NCBI GenBank assembly: GCA_905221605.1
Contig: CAJNDS010002149.1
Coordinates: 222,972 to 286,971 of the forward strand
Direction: 5' to 3'
DNA length: 64,000 nt
From: Symbiodinium natans
Lineage: Eukaryota; Sar; Dinophyceae; Suessiales; Symbiodiniaceae
Shown here: positions 34,223 to 46,379 of the stretch, piece after piece
Layout: each line of letters begins with the position of its first letter
How positions within the stretch are numbered: the first letter of the stretch is position 1
Notes under the pieces: model-generated
The model's database searches: none
Told to the model about the DNA's origin: nothing
Seen by the model: the letters and a program-made list of their open reading frames with translations, nothing else
Made by a program: the position numbers and the translations under genes

Positions 34223-35900
34223 TTATTTATTTATATGTGTGTGTGTGTACTTATTGATGTATACTGTATATGTGTGTGTACGTATTGATGTATACTGTAT
34301 ACTATATACATATATGTAGAAATATATAAGAGAGAGGGGGACCTTATGTACTATGTTGCCACTCGTTTTCTTTTAAACATTTATTAGAAAAGTTAAATTA
34401 TTTTGGAGATTAGAAAAGTTAAATTATTTTGGAAGCCCAAGAATTCACATAAAAAAAACAATGGAGTTACATGATTTAAATTCGGGGGCCCCCCAAATAA
34501 TTTAAATAATTTAAACCAGGGATTTAATAAATATTGAAATTATTTAAAATGGTCTGGCTTCTGGAGGACTCCATTTATTTAAATTTTTCACATTATTTAA
34601 GATCTGGATGCTCCACAAAAACTTAAGAACTTAAGTAAATTTGAATCACTTAAATAAAACCGGATCCTCCAGACGCCGAGCCATTTAAATGGTGTAAATC
34701 ATTTAACAAATTTTAATTCAACACCCGGAGGGAGATTGCTTAAATTCTGGGGCCCACTAAATAACTAAAATACAAAAATCTGGGAGTTGAATGGTTTAAA
34801 TTATTTAGATTCTGGGCCTCCCGAAATAATTTAACCAATTTACATCAGGGACTTAAGTATTTGAACTATTTAAATGATTTAAATGGTCTGGCTTCTGGAG
34901 TACTCCATTCATGTTTAAATTCTGTAAATTATGAATTCTGGAGGCTCGAAAATCTAAATATTTAAGGGATTGAATTATCAAAATTATGTGAGGTTTTAGA
35001 TTTTTGTAAATATTTCAGTGGCCCCAGAATTTGAATAATTCAAATCATTTAAAGTGTTTACAGACTTTAAATAGTTTTACTACATTAAATAAATGGAATC
35101 CATATTTGTTTCCAGTGTTTTCATTCTTGCTTGTGTTTTTAGCTCAGAATAGAAATTCAAATACAGCAAAATCAACATTTTTCATGTTTCTAGTACTTCT
35201 ACTATTTTTGTTGTTTATGAAATTTCTCTCTTTTAGAAATTCAGAATAAAAGCACAAGAGAGTTTTAAATTCTTTTTCGTCTGGAGATTGAACAGAATAT
35301 AAGAATAATACAAACAAATCAGTTTATCAAAAAAACACAAGTTGTATTTCTATTACATTTATTATCTCTGTCATTTTGGCAGGCTACGAATTGAAACAAC
35401 TCAGGACTGAATTTATTTAGATTATTTCGGTGGGCCCAGAATTTGAATGGAAGGAGACAGCCCCTTTCAGGATTTACATTTGCTAAGATATTGAAACTAT
35501 TTATACTATTTACATGATTAAATTTTTCTACAGGGAAGAGGGGGGTTCGGATTGCACCAAATTTTGACGCAGAGCCCCTGGTCAAAATTTGATCCGACCA
35601 ACCCCAGCAAAAGCACCAAATGTTTGATGCAGAGCCCTTGGCCAATGACTTACATTACTTGAATTCTAGGGCCTTCACATCATGTATACAACTTAAATCC
35701 AGGAAATAAATCACTTAAATTGTTTAATTTCTGGGGCCCCCGAAATAGTTTTGAATAGTTCAAATCCCGGAATTTACTTGTTTAAACTATTGAAAGTTAT
35801 CCAAATGGCCTGGCTTCCCGAGAATCCCATATGTTTGGCTTATTTGAACTGTGGAGAATCTGGAGCCTGAAAAGTAACTTGAATAACTTAAATGGTTTGA
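34150..35900. repeat. AT-rich ATTTAAAT-type domain
   Basis: TTTATTTA microsatellite at 34195-34235, then about 1.5 kb of short words such as TTTAAATTATTT, AATTATTTAAAT and TCTGGGGCCCCC repeated loosely at about 60-130 base spacing. Base composition is far below the rest of the window. No coding sequence seen. Confidence 0.75.
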
Positions 35901-35916
35901 ATTATTTGAAATCTTC

Positions 35917-37765
35917 AAGAAAATGCATCGGAGTCATAAATCGCAAGCAGTGTCCCCTTCCGATTTTTTGTTGTAGAAGTATGTCCCAAATTGGCAAATC
36001 GCAAGCAGTCTCCCCCTGATTTGTTTTTTCAAGATAATGTCCCGAAACCATAACAAGCACTGACCCCTTACGTTTTTTGTTGTAAAAGTATGTGCCCAAT
36101 TGACAAATCGCAAGCAGTGTCGCCTTCATTTTTGTTCAAGAACATGTAGCGAAATCATACGTCGCAAGCACTGTACCCTCGCGTTTTTTCTTGCAAAAGT
36201 ATGTTCCAAATTGACAAATCGCAAGCAGTGCCCCCCTTGTCTTTTTCAAGAAAATGTCTGGAAGTCACAACTCGCAAGCACTGTCCCCTTACTTTTTTTG
36301 CTGTACAAGTATGTTCCAAATGGGCAAATCGCAAGCAGTGTCCCCTTACGTGTTTTGCCGTAGAAGCATTTTCTAAATTGACAAATCGCAAGCAGTGCCT
36401 CCCTGATTCTTTCAATGACATGTCTCGAAATCATATATCGCAAGCAGTGTCCCTTACTCTATCCGTTGGAACTAGAAAATGTCTCGAAATCAAAAATCGC
36501 AAGCACTGTCCCTTTACTTTTTTTGCTGTAAAAGAAGGATCCAAATTGACAGATCGCAAGCAGTGTCACCCTCTTTTTTTCGAGAAAATGTCTCGAACTC
36601 ATAACGCGCAAGCGGTGTACCCTTACTTTTTGTTGTAAAAGTATGTGCCGCATTGACAAATCGCAAGCACTGTCCTCCTGTTTTTTTTCAAGAAAATGTC
36701 TCGAAATCATAAATCGCAAGCACTGTCCCCTTGCGTTTTTGTTGTAAAAGTATGTTCCCATTCCACAAATCAAAAGCAGTCTCGCCCTTATTTTTCTCAA
36801 GAACATATCTCTGAATCATAACTCGCAAACAGTGTCCCCTTACATTTCTTGTGGTAGAAGTATGTTCCCACTTGACAAATCGCAAGCAGCGTCCCCCTTG
36901 TCTGTGACAAGAACATGTCTCGAAACCATAAATCACAAGCAGTGTCCCCTTACGTTTTTCGTTGTAAAAGTATGCTCCAACTTGACAAATCGCAAGCAGT
37001 GTCCCCTTACATTTTGTTTGTAGAAGTACTGTATGTTCCAAATTCACAAATCTCAAGCAGTGTCCTCCCTTGTCTGTTACAAGAAAATGTCTCGAAACCA
37101 TAACTCGCAAGCAGTGTCCCCTTGCGTCTTTTGCTGTAACAGTATGTTCCAAATGGACAAATCGCAAGCGGTGTATCTTACTTTTTTGTTGTATAAGTAT
37201 GTTCCAAATTGACAATTCGCAAGCAGGGTCCCCTGAAAATGTCTCGAGTTCATCGATCGCAAGCACTGTCTACTTACGTTCTTTTGCTGTAACAATATGT
37301 TCAAATATGACAAATCGCAAGCAGTGCCTCTTTACGTTTTTGTTGTAGAAGACCTTTTCAAGAAAATGTCTCGAAATCAAAGCTCGCAGTGTCCCCCCTT
37401 ATCTGTTTCAAGAGAATGCCTCGAAATCATAAATAGCAAGCAGTGCCCCCTTACTCTTACTGTTGTAAAAGTATGTTCCGCATTGACGAATCGCAAGCAG
37501 TGTACCCTTACTTCTTCGTTGTCAAAGCATGTTCCAAATTGACAATCACGAGCAGTGTCCCCTGATTTTTTCCGAGAAAATGTCTCCAAATCATAAATCG
37601 CAAGCACTGTCCCCCTACGTTTTTTGTTGTGGAAGTATGTTCCAGTTTGACAAATCGCAAGCAGAGCCGCCTTCATTTGTTCAAGAACATGTCTCGAAAT
37701 CACAAATCGCGAGCAGTGTACCCTTACGTTTTTTGTAGGAGTATGTTCCGAATTGGCAAATCGCA
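35917..37765. repeat. satellite 1: AAATCGCAAGCAGTGTCCCC array
   Basis: A core close to AAATCGCAAGCAGTGTCCCC returns about every 52-60 bases, more than 30 times. Two linkers alternate: one with TTGTTGTAAAAGTATGTTCC and one with CAAGAAAATGTCTCGAAATC, so the higher-order unit is about 110 bases. Open frames of 145-192 codons across it follow the repeat and have no independent support. Confidence 0.93.
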
Positions 37766-38790
37766 ACGAAAGCTTTTGTGTACACCATCCTGTGCTCCCA
37801 ACGGCTTTTGCCAGCCCTTGTGTGCCTGCAGCGTCAAACCAAAAAGCTTTTTTGTGAACCCTATAGTGTGTGCAAAACTTACCAAACAAAAATGACTTTA
37901 TGAACCCTACTGTGTTCTCAACATCGTAGACGAGAGGTCTTTTGTGAACCCTGCTGTGTTCTCAACATCGAAAACGAAATGTTTTGTAAACGGTGCGCCT
38001 GCAACGTCAAAACCAAAAGTGTTTATGTAAACCTTGGTGTGCCCTTAATAATAAGAGCCAAAAAATTTTGTACACCTTACTGTGTTCTCAACATCGAGAA
38101 CGAAAGATTTTTTGTAAACCCTACTGTGTTCTCAACATCAAAAGCGAACAGTGTCATGTAAACCCGGGTGCGCCAGCAACGCCAAAACCTTTTGTTAATC
38201 CTTTAGTGTGTGCACAACTTTAGCAACAAAAGGTTTTTGCAAACATCGAAAACGAAAGGTTTTGAAAAGCCTACCGTGCAACATCCAAAACGAAAGGGTT
38301 TTTGTAAACCCTAGTGTGCTTTCAACATCAAAAGCGAAAGGTTTTTTGTAAACCCTGGTGCGCCTGGAACGTTCACACCGAAAGTGTTTTTGTAAACCCC
38401 ATAGTGCGTGCACACCTTTAAAAACGAAGGGTGTTTGTAAACCTTGGTGTGCTCTTAACATTAAAAGCCCATAGGATTTTGTGAACCCTACTGTGTTTTT
38501 CAACATCAAAAGCGGAAAGCGTCATGTAAACCCTGGTGCGTCTGCAACGTCAATCCGAAAGTTTTGTTTTGTAAACCCTTTAGCGTGTGCACAACTTTAA
38601 CAACGGCAGGTCTTAACATCGAAGACGAAAGGCTTTTAAAAACCCTACAGCGTTGTCAACATCCAAGACGAAAGAGCCCTTCTAGTGTGTGCGCAACTTT
38701 CAAAAGGAAAGGTTAAGGTTTTACGGGCCCTGCGCGGCCCTGTGCGCTTCACGGGTCCTGTGTAAACACTGGTATGTCCTCAACATCAAC
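37766..38790. repeat. satellite 2: TTTTGTAAACCCTACTGTG array
   Basis: Units of about 42-50 bases with GAAAGGTTTTTTGTAAACCC, TRTGTTCTCAACATC and AAAACG-like words, about 20 copies, directly abutting satellite 1. Two subtypes differ in the middle (CTCAACATC versus GCAACGTCAAAACC). Confidence 0.9.
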
Positions 38791-38804
38791 AACGAAAGCT
38801 TCTA

Positions 38805-39085
38805 GTTCTCGGCTTAATATGCGGTTGTTTTGCTTGTTTTGCTTGTTCGTGCGTTCGGGCGAAATGTGTTGCAGTTTTGCGTACTGGTGTGTCTTGGCTG
38901 AACATGTATCTGTTTTGCTTATTGGTGCACGTTGGCTTAATGTGCAGTTGTTTTGCTTGTTGGTGCATCTTGGATTAAGGTGTAGTTCTTTGCTTATTGG
39001 TGCATCTGGGCTTAATGTGTGGTTGTTTCTTGCTTACTGGTGCATCTCGGCATAATGCGTCGTTGTTTTGCTGCAGGCTGCTTGT
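38805..39085. repeat. satellite 3: GGCTTAATGTGCAGTTGTTTT array
   Basis: About six units of 40-50 bases with TTGCTTATTGGTGCATCT and GGCTTAATGTG, directly after satellite 2. Confidence 0.85.
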
Positions 39086-39089
39086 TGAC

Positions 39090-39540
39090 GTCTAGTTGTA
39101 CTGCTGATTGTTGCGAATAACAATAAATAGAAGTGTGCCTTTATGAGTTTTGATGTTCGTATTTTGCGCAGTAAGAACATCATAAATATTAACAGTTTTA
39201 AGAATTTCATCAATATTAATGACTACTATGAATGCGATCATTATTTGTCTAATTCACATATATGAATATTACGAATATTCGATTTGTTCAACAAAAATAA
39301 TGATACCTGAGTAAAGTCATGAAAGTTTTTTCTTATTCCTGAATATAAATATATATACATATATATTTTTTACTTCTTTATTTATTTATATTTATCTATT
39401 TATTTCTCTATATCGTATTAATATTACTGTGCGTATTAGAACCGGTAACAATATTCATATTGAAGTCAATACCAATCCACAATTCAAATTCATATTGATA
39501 CTGGCATTAATAGCAACTTTAATATTAGTATTCACACCGT
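39090..39540. repeat. AT-rich spacer
   Basis: ATATTAAT-like words with no coding signal. Confidence 0.6.
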
Positions 39541-39918
39541 AGAATCCGCCGAGGCCTCGGGCCGGAGGTGTATAGGTTGTGAGAACAGGCACCCCCCTCC
39601 AAACACCCAAAACCAATTTTCGGACCCCTTTTTTTGCCCCAAATGGGTACCCCCCCTAGTAAACCGGGGTCCGCGCGGACAGTTCGCCAGGACCAGAGGC
39701 AGTTGAAGCCCCTCCCAGAAAAGCCCCCCGCCTTTTCCCCGCTAGCACCCACCCCCTGCCCTCTCCCCCGGCGCCCCCCTCCCCCTTTACCCCGCCCAAA
39801 GCCACTATTGGTGAGCGGGCTTTCGAGGCTCGATTGGTGTGAGCATGGCCGGGATGCATTACTAAACCTTAAACCTTAAACCTAAAGCCCGAAGCACTCA
39901 ACCCTCAAACCTTCAACA

Positions 39919-39982
<64 letters not shown>

Positions 39983-40030
39983 ACACCCCCCTCCGCCCCC
40001 CTTCCCCCCCCACCCCCCCTACCCCCCCTG
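39919..40030. repeat. long poly-C tract
   Basis: An uninterrupted run of about 63 C followed by C-rich DNA; flanked by AACCCTAAACC-type repeats up to 40210. Confidence 0.95.
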
Positions 40031-40439
40031 ACGGGCCTGGCTCAACCCTACGATCAATCCAAGCCGAGCCGTCTCTTCAACCCTAAACCCAAAAAAACCC
40101 TAAACCCCAAAGCGTGAACCTTGAGCCCTAAGCCCTCAATCCTAAACTAACCCTCAACCCTAAACCCCAAACCATAAACCATAAACCCGGAACCCTAAAC
40201 CCTAAACCCAACCCTTATTGCTTGGGGTCCAGCGACTTGGGCGCTGCGGAATCACCACGCTCACGCGGATGCGCTGGGCCGGGCCGAGGCGGGTCGCGTA
40301 GCGTTAAAATTAATAGTAGTGGTACTAGACGACATTTAATGCTAGTATATTACTATCAATAGTTGCATTAAGATTAAAATGTGTATCGACTAGTACTCAT
40401 ACAAATAGTAATAGCAATATAGATACTAGTACTAAGAAT

Positions 40440-42010
40440 AGAGTGACTGGTCACATTGATATTATGGTCGGCCCTGTGATGCTTCATCTCGGGTCGGGAA
40501 TGAATCAGTCCAGGTGTCTGAACAAGCCCTATGGTGATTCATTCCTGGGCGGAAATGAATCAGTCCAGGCCTGTGCGAAGTTCACGAAGATGAATATTGT
40601 GTTTGATGTTAATATTGACACTAATTTGAGTATTAGTAGTCATTCTTATGTTACTAGAAAGGGTAGTGTTAATACTGATGTTGATTCCGCGGGGCCGAAA
40701 TGAACCAGTCCAGGTGTCTTAGTGAGCCCTGCAAGGTGGTGTCGCAGCAAGGTTTGTGCTATTTATATATGCAACAGAATAACTTAATGCTTTATATTGA
40801 AATGAATATTAATATTCATTCTGATTATTATGGTACTAGTAATGATAATACGACTCAGTCCAGGTGTTTTAGAAAGCTCTGCCAGGTGTCGAAATGAATG
40901 GAAATGAAACAACCCAAGTGTCAGGAAGCTTCGTGCTAAATCATTTCATATTGACATTAGCTTCATATTGACATTAATATCAGTATTCATATGTGCAGTC
41001 GTGATAGCAGAGATAGCAACATTATTGACTTACAAATGCCAAACTCAGGTCGGAAATGAATCAGTCCTGCTGTCCTCATAAGGTTGTGCCGTGTGTCAAA
41101 TACGTCGCGAGGTGAATCATTTCGGGCCAGAAAAGAACCAGTCCGTTCGTCTTAAAAGCACTGTGCTGATTCACTTCGGGCCGGGAAAAATTAGGGTTAT
41201 TTAACCAGGCTTCGTAAAGAACAGTATATTACGATTAGCTAAATAGCATAGCGCTATCTAATATGTTATCTTATACTGAGCCCAGAAAGTTTCGGAACAA
41301 ATGCTGTACGGCTACAAATGACCAGGCCTTGTCTAACTTTCGCGGAAGGTTCCGCCATCCACGCTGGACGCGTCGTCTATGCAATGTTCGTTCAAAACAA
41401 CCGTGCTGATTCATGAAAATGAGTAACAATTCTGATCTGAATATTGACATGAATATTAAGCTTCATGCTTATCTTCCTGGCACTAGTACTGGAAATATTG
41501 CTGATGATATCAAGGTCGGACATGAATCAGTCCAAGTGTCTGAATAAGTCCTGGGAGGTGTGAAATACGCCCTGTGGTGATTCATTTCGGGTCGGAAACG
41601 AATCAGTCCAGGTGTCTGAATAAGCTCAGTGGTGATTCTCACCGCAGGACGATTCATGTCCGGCCGGGAACAAATCACCGCAACCCTTTCAGACATTTGG
41701 ACTGATTCATTTCCGACCCGACATGAATCACCACAGGACGTATTTGACACCTGGCAAAGCTTTGTCAGACACCTGGACCGATTCAATTCCGACCTCGATA
41801 TCATTACTAATGCAATTAATGTAAGAATGAATATTAAACCTCATTTCCATACTAAAATCAAAATCACTATTCTTGTGCACAAGTTCGCACGGGGCTTGCT
41901 GCGACACCTGGACTGATTGATTTCCTGCCAGGAATGAATCACCACAGGGCATATTAAGACAACTAAACTGATTCTTCTACAGCCAGAAAAGAATCACCAC
42001 AGGGCTTTCT
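40440..42010. repeat. satellite 4: GAATCAGTCCAGGTGTCTGA family with an orientation switch
   Basis: Units contain AATGAATCAGTCCAGGTGTC, AAGCCCTGTGGTGATTCAT and TTCGGGTCGGAAATGAATC, interspersed with AT-rich DNA like GAATATTAATATTCATTC. Up to about 41640 they face one way; from about 41640 to 42010 they are inverted (e.g. TGGACTGATTCATTTCCGAC), giving a large imperfect palindrome centred near 41670. Confidence 0.85.
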
Positions 42011-42204
42011 CAGAAACAAGAGATGTTTCATCTCCGGCCTGGTGCCATTTCGATGCTTTTGCAATTGCAGCACAGCATGTTGAAGAATTACACGTATTCA
42101 AGACTAGCAAAACTCCTGTGCATCATGATTTCTGAGCAGCTACATTCAGCTACATACTCGCGTCGGCTTTGCGAAGACGACACAGCAAGAAGTGATGTTA
42201 ATTG

Positions 42205-42345
42205 GGTTTAGGGTTTGGGTTTAGGGTTTAGGCTTCAGGATTTAGGGTTTAGGGTTCAGGGTTTAGGATTTAAGCTTCAAGGTTTACGGTCTAGGATTTC
42301 GGCTTTAGTTTTTAGGGCTTAAGTTTTATGGTTCAGGGTTTTGGG
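42205..42345. repeat. interstitial TTTAGGG repeat patch
   Basis: Consecutive imperfect GGGTTTAGGGTTTAGG copies, one orientation, about 140 bases. The best-kept telomere-like run in the window. Confidence 0.8.
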
Positions 42346-42799
42346 TTGGAATGAAGCACAAGCTCCTTAAATCCCCAGCTGCCTTGGCGACACATACTCG
42401 TGAAGGTCAAAAGAATGGGTGATAGCTTACAGCAACCACGTAGACCCCCAAATTGCTACTCCCTTTTTCAACCGCAAACACTAAGTGAACTCTCCTGAAG
42501 TCTAAAACCCGAAAGCACATTGCGAGAGCCCAGTTCTCAGACCCTAGTGAACGTGATGGATGGTTTTGTATACAATAGCTCTTGTATGTATTTATTCGGA
42601 TTTCTAGTGTTTTTTTGAAAATACCTTGGTAAAGACTAAGCCAAAAGAACCCTAAGGTCTCAGATATGCCAGTGCAGACCTCGAAAAGCGAGAGACCACG
42701 TGCAGACCTCCAACAGCGACGACAGCTTCGCATTTCGCTAGCACAAACGAGGCGCAGTGAGAGCACCGAGGGAGGCCAGGTCTCTGAGGTCTTTGCCAC

Positions 42800-42853
42800 C
42801 TCCTGGGTGTCCACTTCCAGCAGCTCCCCGGAAGCCAAGTAGACCCGCAGCAT
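42800..42853 (-). CDS. probable first exon of the ubiquitin-like/ankyrin gene
   Basis: ATG at 42853 begins MLRVYLASGELLEVDTQE and stops at CAGGAG|GTGGCA, phase 0. The MLRVY-x-ASGE-x-L start is what I expect at the N-terminus of dinoflagellate ubiquitin-like/ankyrin proteins. The next matching piece on this strand is the exon at 34009, also phase 0, giving an intron of about 8.8 kb. A few residues seem to be missing between them, so a tiny exon may be unseen, or this may be a stray first exon of another copy. Confidence 0.55.
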
Positions 42854-43035
42854 TTCCGAGAGATTCCGAGAAGGATTTAAGGGCTAAGGTGGAAGGCCGT
42901 CTTTTGAGAACATGGAAACGATTTTTCCTGAAGTGGTGTTTTCAAGCGTTCAAGCGTGTGAACAGGGTCTTTTTGCTGGCTTTCGAGATGCCGGGGCTCA
43001 CCTTTACCAGGCGAGTTTTCAAGATCCTTAAGAGT

Positions 43036-43240
43036 TCAAGTCTGCCTCCTTGTGCTGCGTAGCCGGCCGCCAATGCTTACGCTGCTCTTGACGTCTCGCA
43101 GCCGCGGAGATTTCTCAAGGACACTGGAGCTCATCGAAATCCAGGGACCCGAGAAACCGCAGTCCACGACTGGGTCTGAAACCGAATTCCCTATCTGAGC
43201 CCAACTCATCAAAAGCGCTTTGGGTTTGAAGAGCTTGGGG
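43036..43240 (-). CDS. candidate 3' exon, unknown
   Basis: Reads WAQIGNSVSDPVVDCGFSGP, WISMSSSVLEKSPRLRDVKS and a basic tail to stop. Protein-like but isolated. Confidence 0.3.
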
Positions 43241-43418
43241 CAAAGTTTAGGGTCTTGTGTAAGGGGCGCCTCATCCCCAGCACCCAGGGAGGCGAGCCAG
43301 GCACCACCAGGCACCGGCGCCGCGGTTGCCTGCAGATCTTGGGCGTTCGGACAGCTTTAAGGGCGGGTCCCCCTCAAGCCACCCCAAACCCTGAAACTTA
43401 ACCTTCCTAAGGTCATAA

Positions 43419-43530
43419 ACCTACAGCCCCAAACCAAAGGAGGATCTCTTCTTTCGCTCTGAACATCCTGCGGGCCTCCCCGGCTCCGGGCACCTCTTCG
43501 ATGCCCTCATCCTCCTGCACCTTGAGAGCA
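43419..43530 (-). CDS. candidate 3' exon, acidic protein end
   Basis: From TCTCAAG|G the frame reads VQEDEGIEEVPGAGEARRMF then RAKEEILLWFGAVGL and stop, with high third-position GC. Unknown family. Confidence 0.42.
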
Positions 43531-44839
43531 GGGCACTTGAGACATGCTCTCTTTCAAGGCCTTCGAAGTGCCATACATATGAATATGAGATTGTAGTTGC
43601 ATATACATACATACGTATATGTATCTTTATATATGTAGATAGATATTTTCTGGTTCATGGAGGAGTACCCAAAAACTGCTGTTTCATACGAGGGCCACCC
43701 ACGCACAACAAACATGTGTATCTAAGAGTCTTGGTCAATATACATAGAGTTGAAAGAAATCCTGCACGCTTGTCTCTTTTCTCTGTGCTAAAAGAAGCTC
43801 TGTATGCCACATCACCGAACGCGATCTTGTCAGTCTCCACTAAGATTCTTTTGAAAGCTTACTCAATTCAATTCAGCCCAACGAGGCCCCTCTCAAAGTT
43901 GTCAAGTGTTAGCAACCACCTACTAGCATCTCATGGGAATCATTGTCCAACTGATCAACTACATGAAATAGCGAGTTCAATAAGATTTCGAAGAGAGGTG
44001 TCGCATGCGTGTATTGTATATAACGCTCATGTTGCTGGATTACTGCTACATGTGCGCGTGTCTAATCTGCTTCCACTGCGACATTGCACCCTTCTACTTC
44101 TCTGAAGTTTGTGCGCCCGAGCCCGGCACCGGCAGGTCCGACTCCCTTCGCTTGGGGCCACCTCAGGCTCGAGAGCGCAGAGGCACATCGGCACGTCGCG
44201 ACAAAGAGGCATGGGGGCGAAGAAAAAACTCGGCGAAAGCGCATCGCATGGCTTGCAACCAGCTTTGCGGCATTCCGAAAACATCCGAAAACTCTTCGGC
44301 AACCTCAGGCCGGCGTCCTGTCTGCCTCCTACAACAGGAAGGCGTGAAGCTCTGTGACGAGGGAGCACATGCAGAGCCTGTAGAGCTTGCAGACATCTGC
44401 AGTGCCAAGACCCAAGCCTTTGAACACCCGAGCGAAGGCGGGCGCAACCTCGACTCGCCTTGACAAAGAAGCTAGACGCACCCTAGCAGCTGTCAGCATT
44501 TGTCATTGGTCACAGTTCAACCCAAGCCGGCTGAAACACGCTGAAACATGGAGAGAACCATGGGCCCGCGGCCCACGGGCTGATATTTCGACATTTTCTA
44601 ACGAGGATTGGGCTGATCAGCGGTCTGGCTCTTCGCTTTCTTCTTTCGGTCGCCCTGCGGGTGTGCAGTGTATTCGATGGTTCGTCGTTCTGGTGAACAG
44701 CCCGACAAAAAGATACCCAAATGAAAACTGGAATCCTTGGGCCTTGAGCTCGCTGCTTGCAGCCGAAGCTGGCGCCTTGCGGGAAGTCGGGAAGTCTAAG
44801 GAGGTGAGGCAACCAGGCGGAAACTTCTCTGCTTCCGGA

Positions 44840-44945
44840 GTGTGCCGGGCCTCTGCCGGCGTAAACCGCCGCACAAGAAGCTTCGCACCTGACTCGGTCC
44901 AGAAGACCAGCACGCACTTTATGGGACACACCCTCAAAGCTGCAA
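44840..44945 (-). CDS. candidate exon, unknown
   Basis: Reads VLVFWTESGAKLLVRRFTPA then EARHTPEAEKFPPG. The opposite strand holds a 277-codon open frame, so strand is uncertain; composition favours minus. Confidence 0.27.
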
Positions 44946-45264
44946 GGACTGAAAATCCGCCCCACTACCGTAGATGGCAACGCGGGCACCTAGGCCTCCC
45001 GTCGGCATCAGCCTCGGCATGGGAGTTCCGCGAACCCCCAAACCCTAAACCTGAAACACCATACCCTAAACCCCTTTACGGCCTAAACCGCCCTAACATC
45101 CCTAACCCACTTAGCGGGTTGGCGGCTTCCTGGGAATTCGTCGAGCTGCAGTCGATGCTTGCTGTATTGATGTTCGGCAGCTTTCTAAACGTTTTCACTT
45201 TTCAATTCGCATTGCTATGAGTGATGCAAGTTCGGTTCACTGGTTGATACTGATATTGATCCCA

Positions 45265-45440
45265 TCAAACTGCACACCCGACAACCCTGTCCAAAGGCCG
45301 AGCATGGGAAACAGAACATGAACATCCCGGCAGGAAGCCGACACTTCTTGGGCCGGCCCCCGGAAATATGCAAGCAAGCCTAAAAGTAGCCCAACAAATC
45401 TCGACCGATCGCTGCAACCAGCTCAACGCGCATAATCGGA
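45265..45440 (-). CDS. candidate terminal exon, weak
   Basis: Reads LRLCALSWLQRSVEICWATF then a Cys/Pro-rich tail to a stop. Low support. Confidence 0.2.
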
Positions 45441-46379
45441 GCCCTGAACTTGTGAAATCTTCTGAAACTTGAAGCTCTAAATTCCCTAAAGCATTCAACC
45501 CTACAACCTTTCAAAAGTGTTGCAGTGCCCCTTCTGACCCTTCTGGCCTTGGCAGTCTGCCATGCTCGAAAGGCTGCGGTTTGGTCCAGGGTTCGTTTGC
45601 TTCGGCTTTTGCAATCTCATATTCTGGTACAATCGAAAAACGGCACTAATGTATACAGTAGAATAGCAGTACCAATATGATAGCAATGACAGCCATCGTC
45701 AGAGTAGCCATAGTAATCATAACAACGACAAGAACAACAATCGCCACACTAGCTATAGTTGGGGTCGAGTGCGGCCCAGAATGAGAAGTACCCAAAGGAA
45801 CGTGCGGTACCTTCAGAGCCAGGCATCTGCATCTAAGCGCCTGATGACACAAACTACCTTAGGGTGTAGGGTTATAGGGTTTAGGGTTTAAGTAGACTGA
45901 GACCATATTTCCAAGGTGACACCACATAAAATCCGGGCTAGAACCCCCTAAAACCCCCACGTATGGCACATGGACAGACATGAAGAGCTAACGTGGTCAT
46001 GACCGCTGAAAGGCATTGCGAATGCCAACAGCACACACTCGAGAAGGGCAAGCCGATGGGGGTCTCCCTGCCCGGGTATTCCTTTTTGGCTGCTAGCAGA
46101 AAAGGTTGTACTGCCAACTCTGTAAACCCTGTAAGCTCCTGCAAGCCCTAAACCCGATAAACCCACACCCCCAAACCCAAAAGGATACAATAAACACCCA
46201 ACGCGGGAAACCCTTTCTGAACAACCTCCCTAGACCCTCCAACATCGTAAACCCCAGAACCCTCCAGAGCCTCTTTGAAGACCCCCCCAACTCCGCCCCA
46301 ACCCCATCCAACCCCCCCCCCCACGGACAAAAAATCACAATAAGAACAAGATGCAACGAAAAAAACGGGAGCTGTTGGC

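Noticed and set aside
36201..37266. Open frames of 145-192 codons on both strands in satellite 1
   Set aside because: They follow the tandem repeat in several frames and both strands; no start context, domain or codon bias.
35917..37765. Regular 20-bp repeats with spacers, CRISPR-like at first sight
   Set aside because: The spacers are themselves repeated in two alternating types and the DNA is eukaryotic; it is a satellite.
44387..45220. 277-codon plus-strand frame, the longest plus-strand one outside repeats
   Set aside because: Runs through CCCTAAA-type repeats, composition unlike a protein, and minus-strand exon-like sequence overlaps it.
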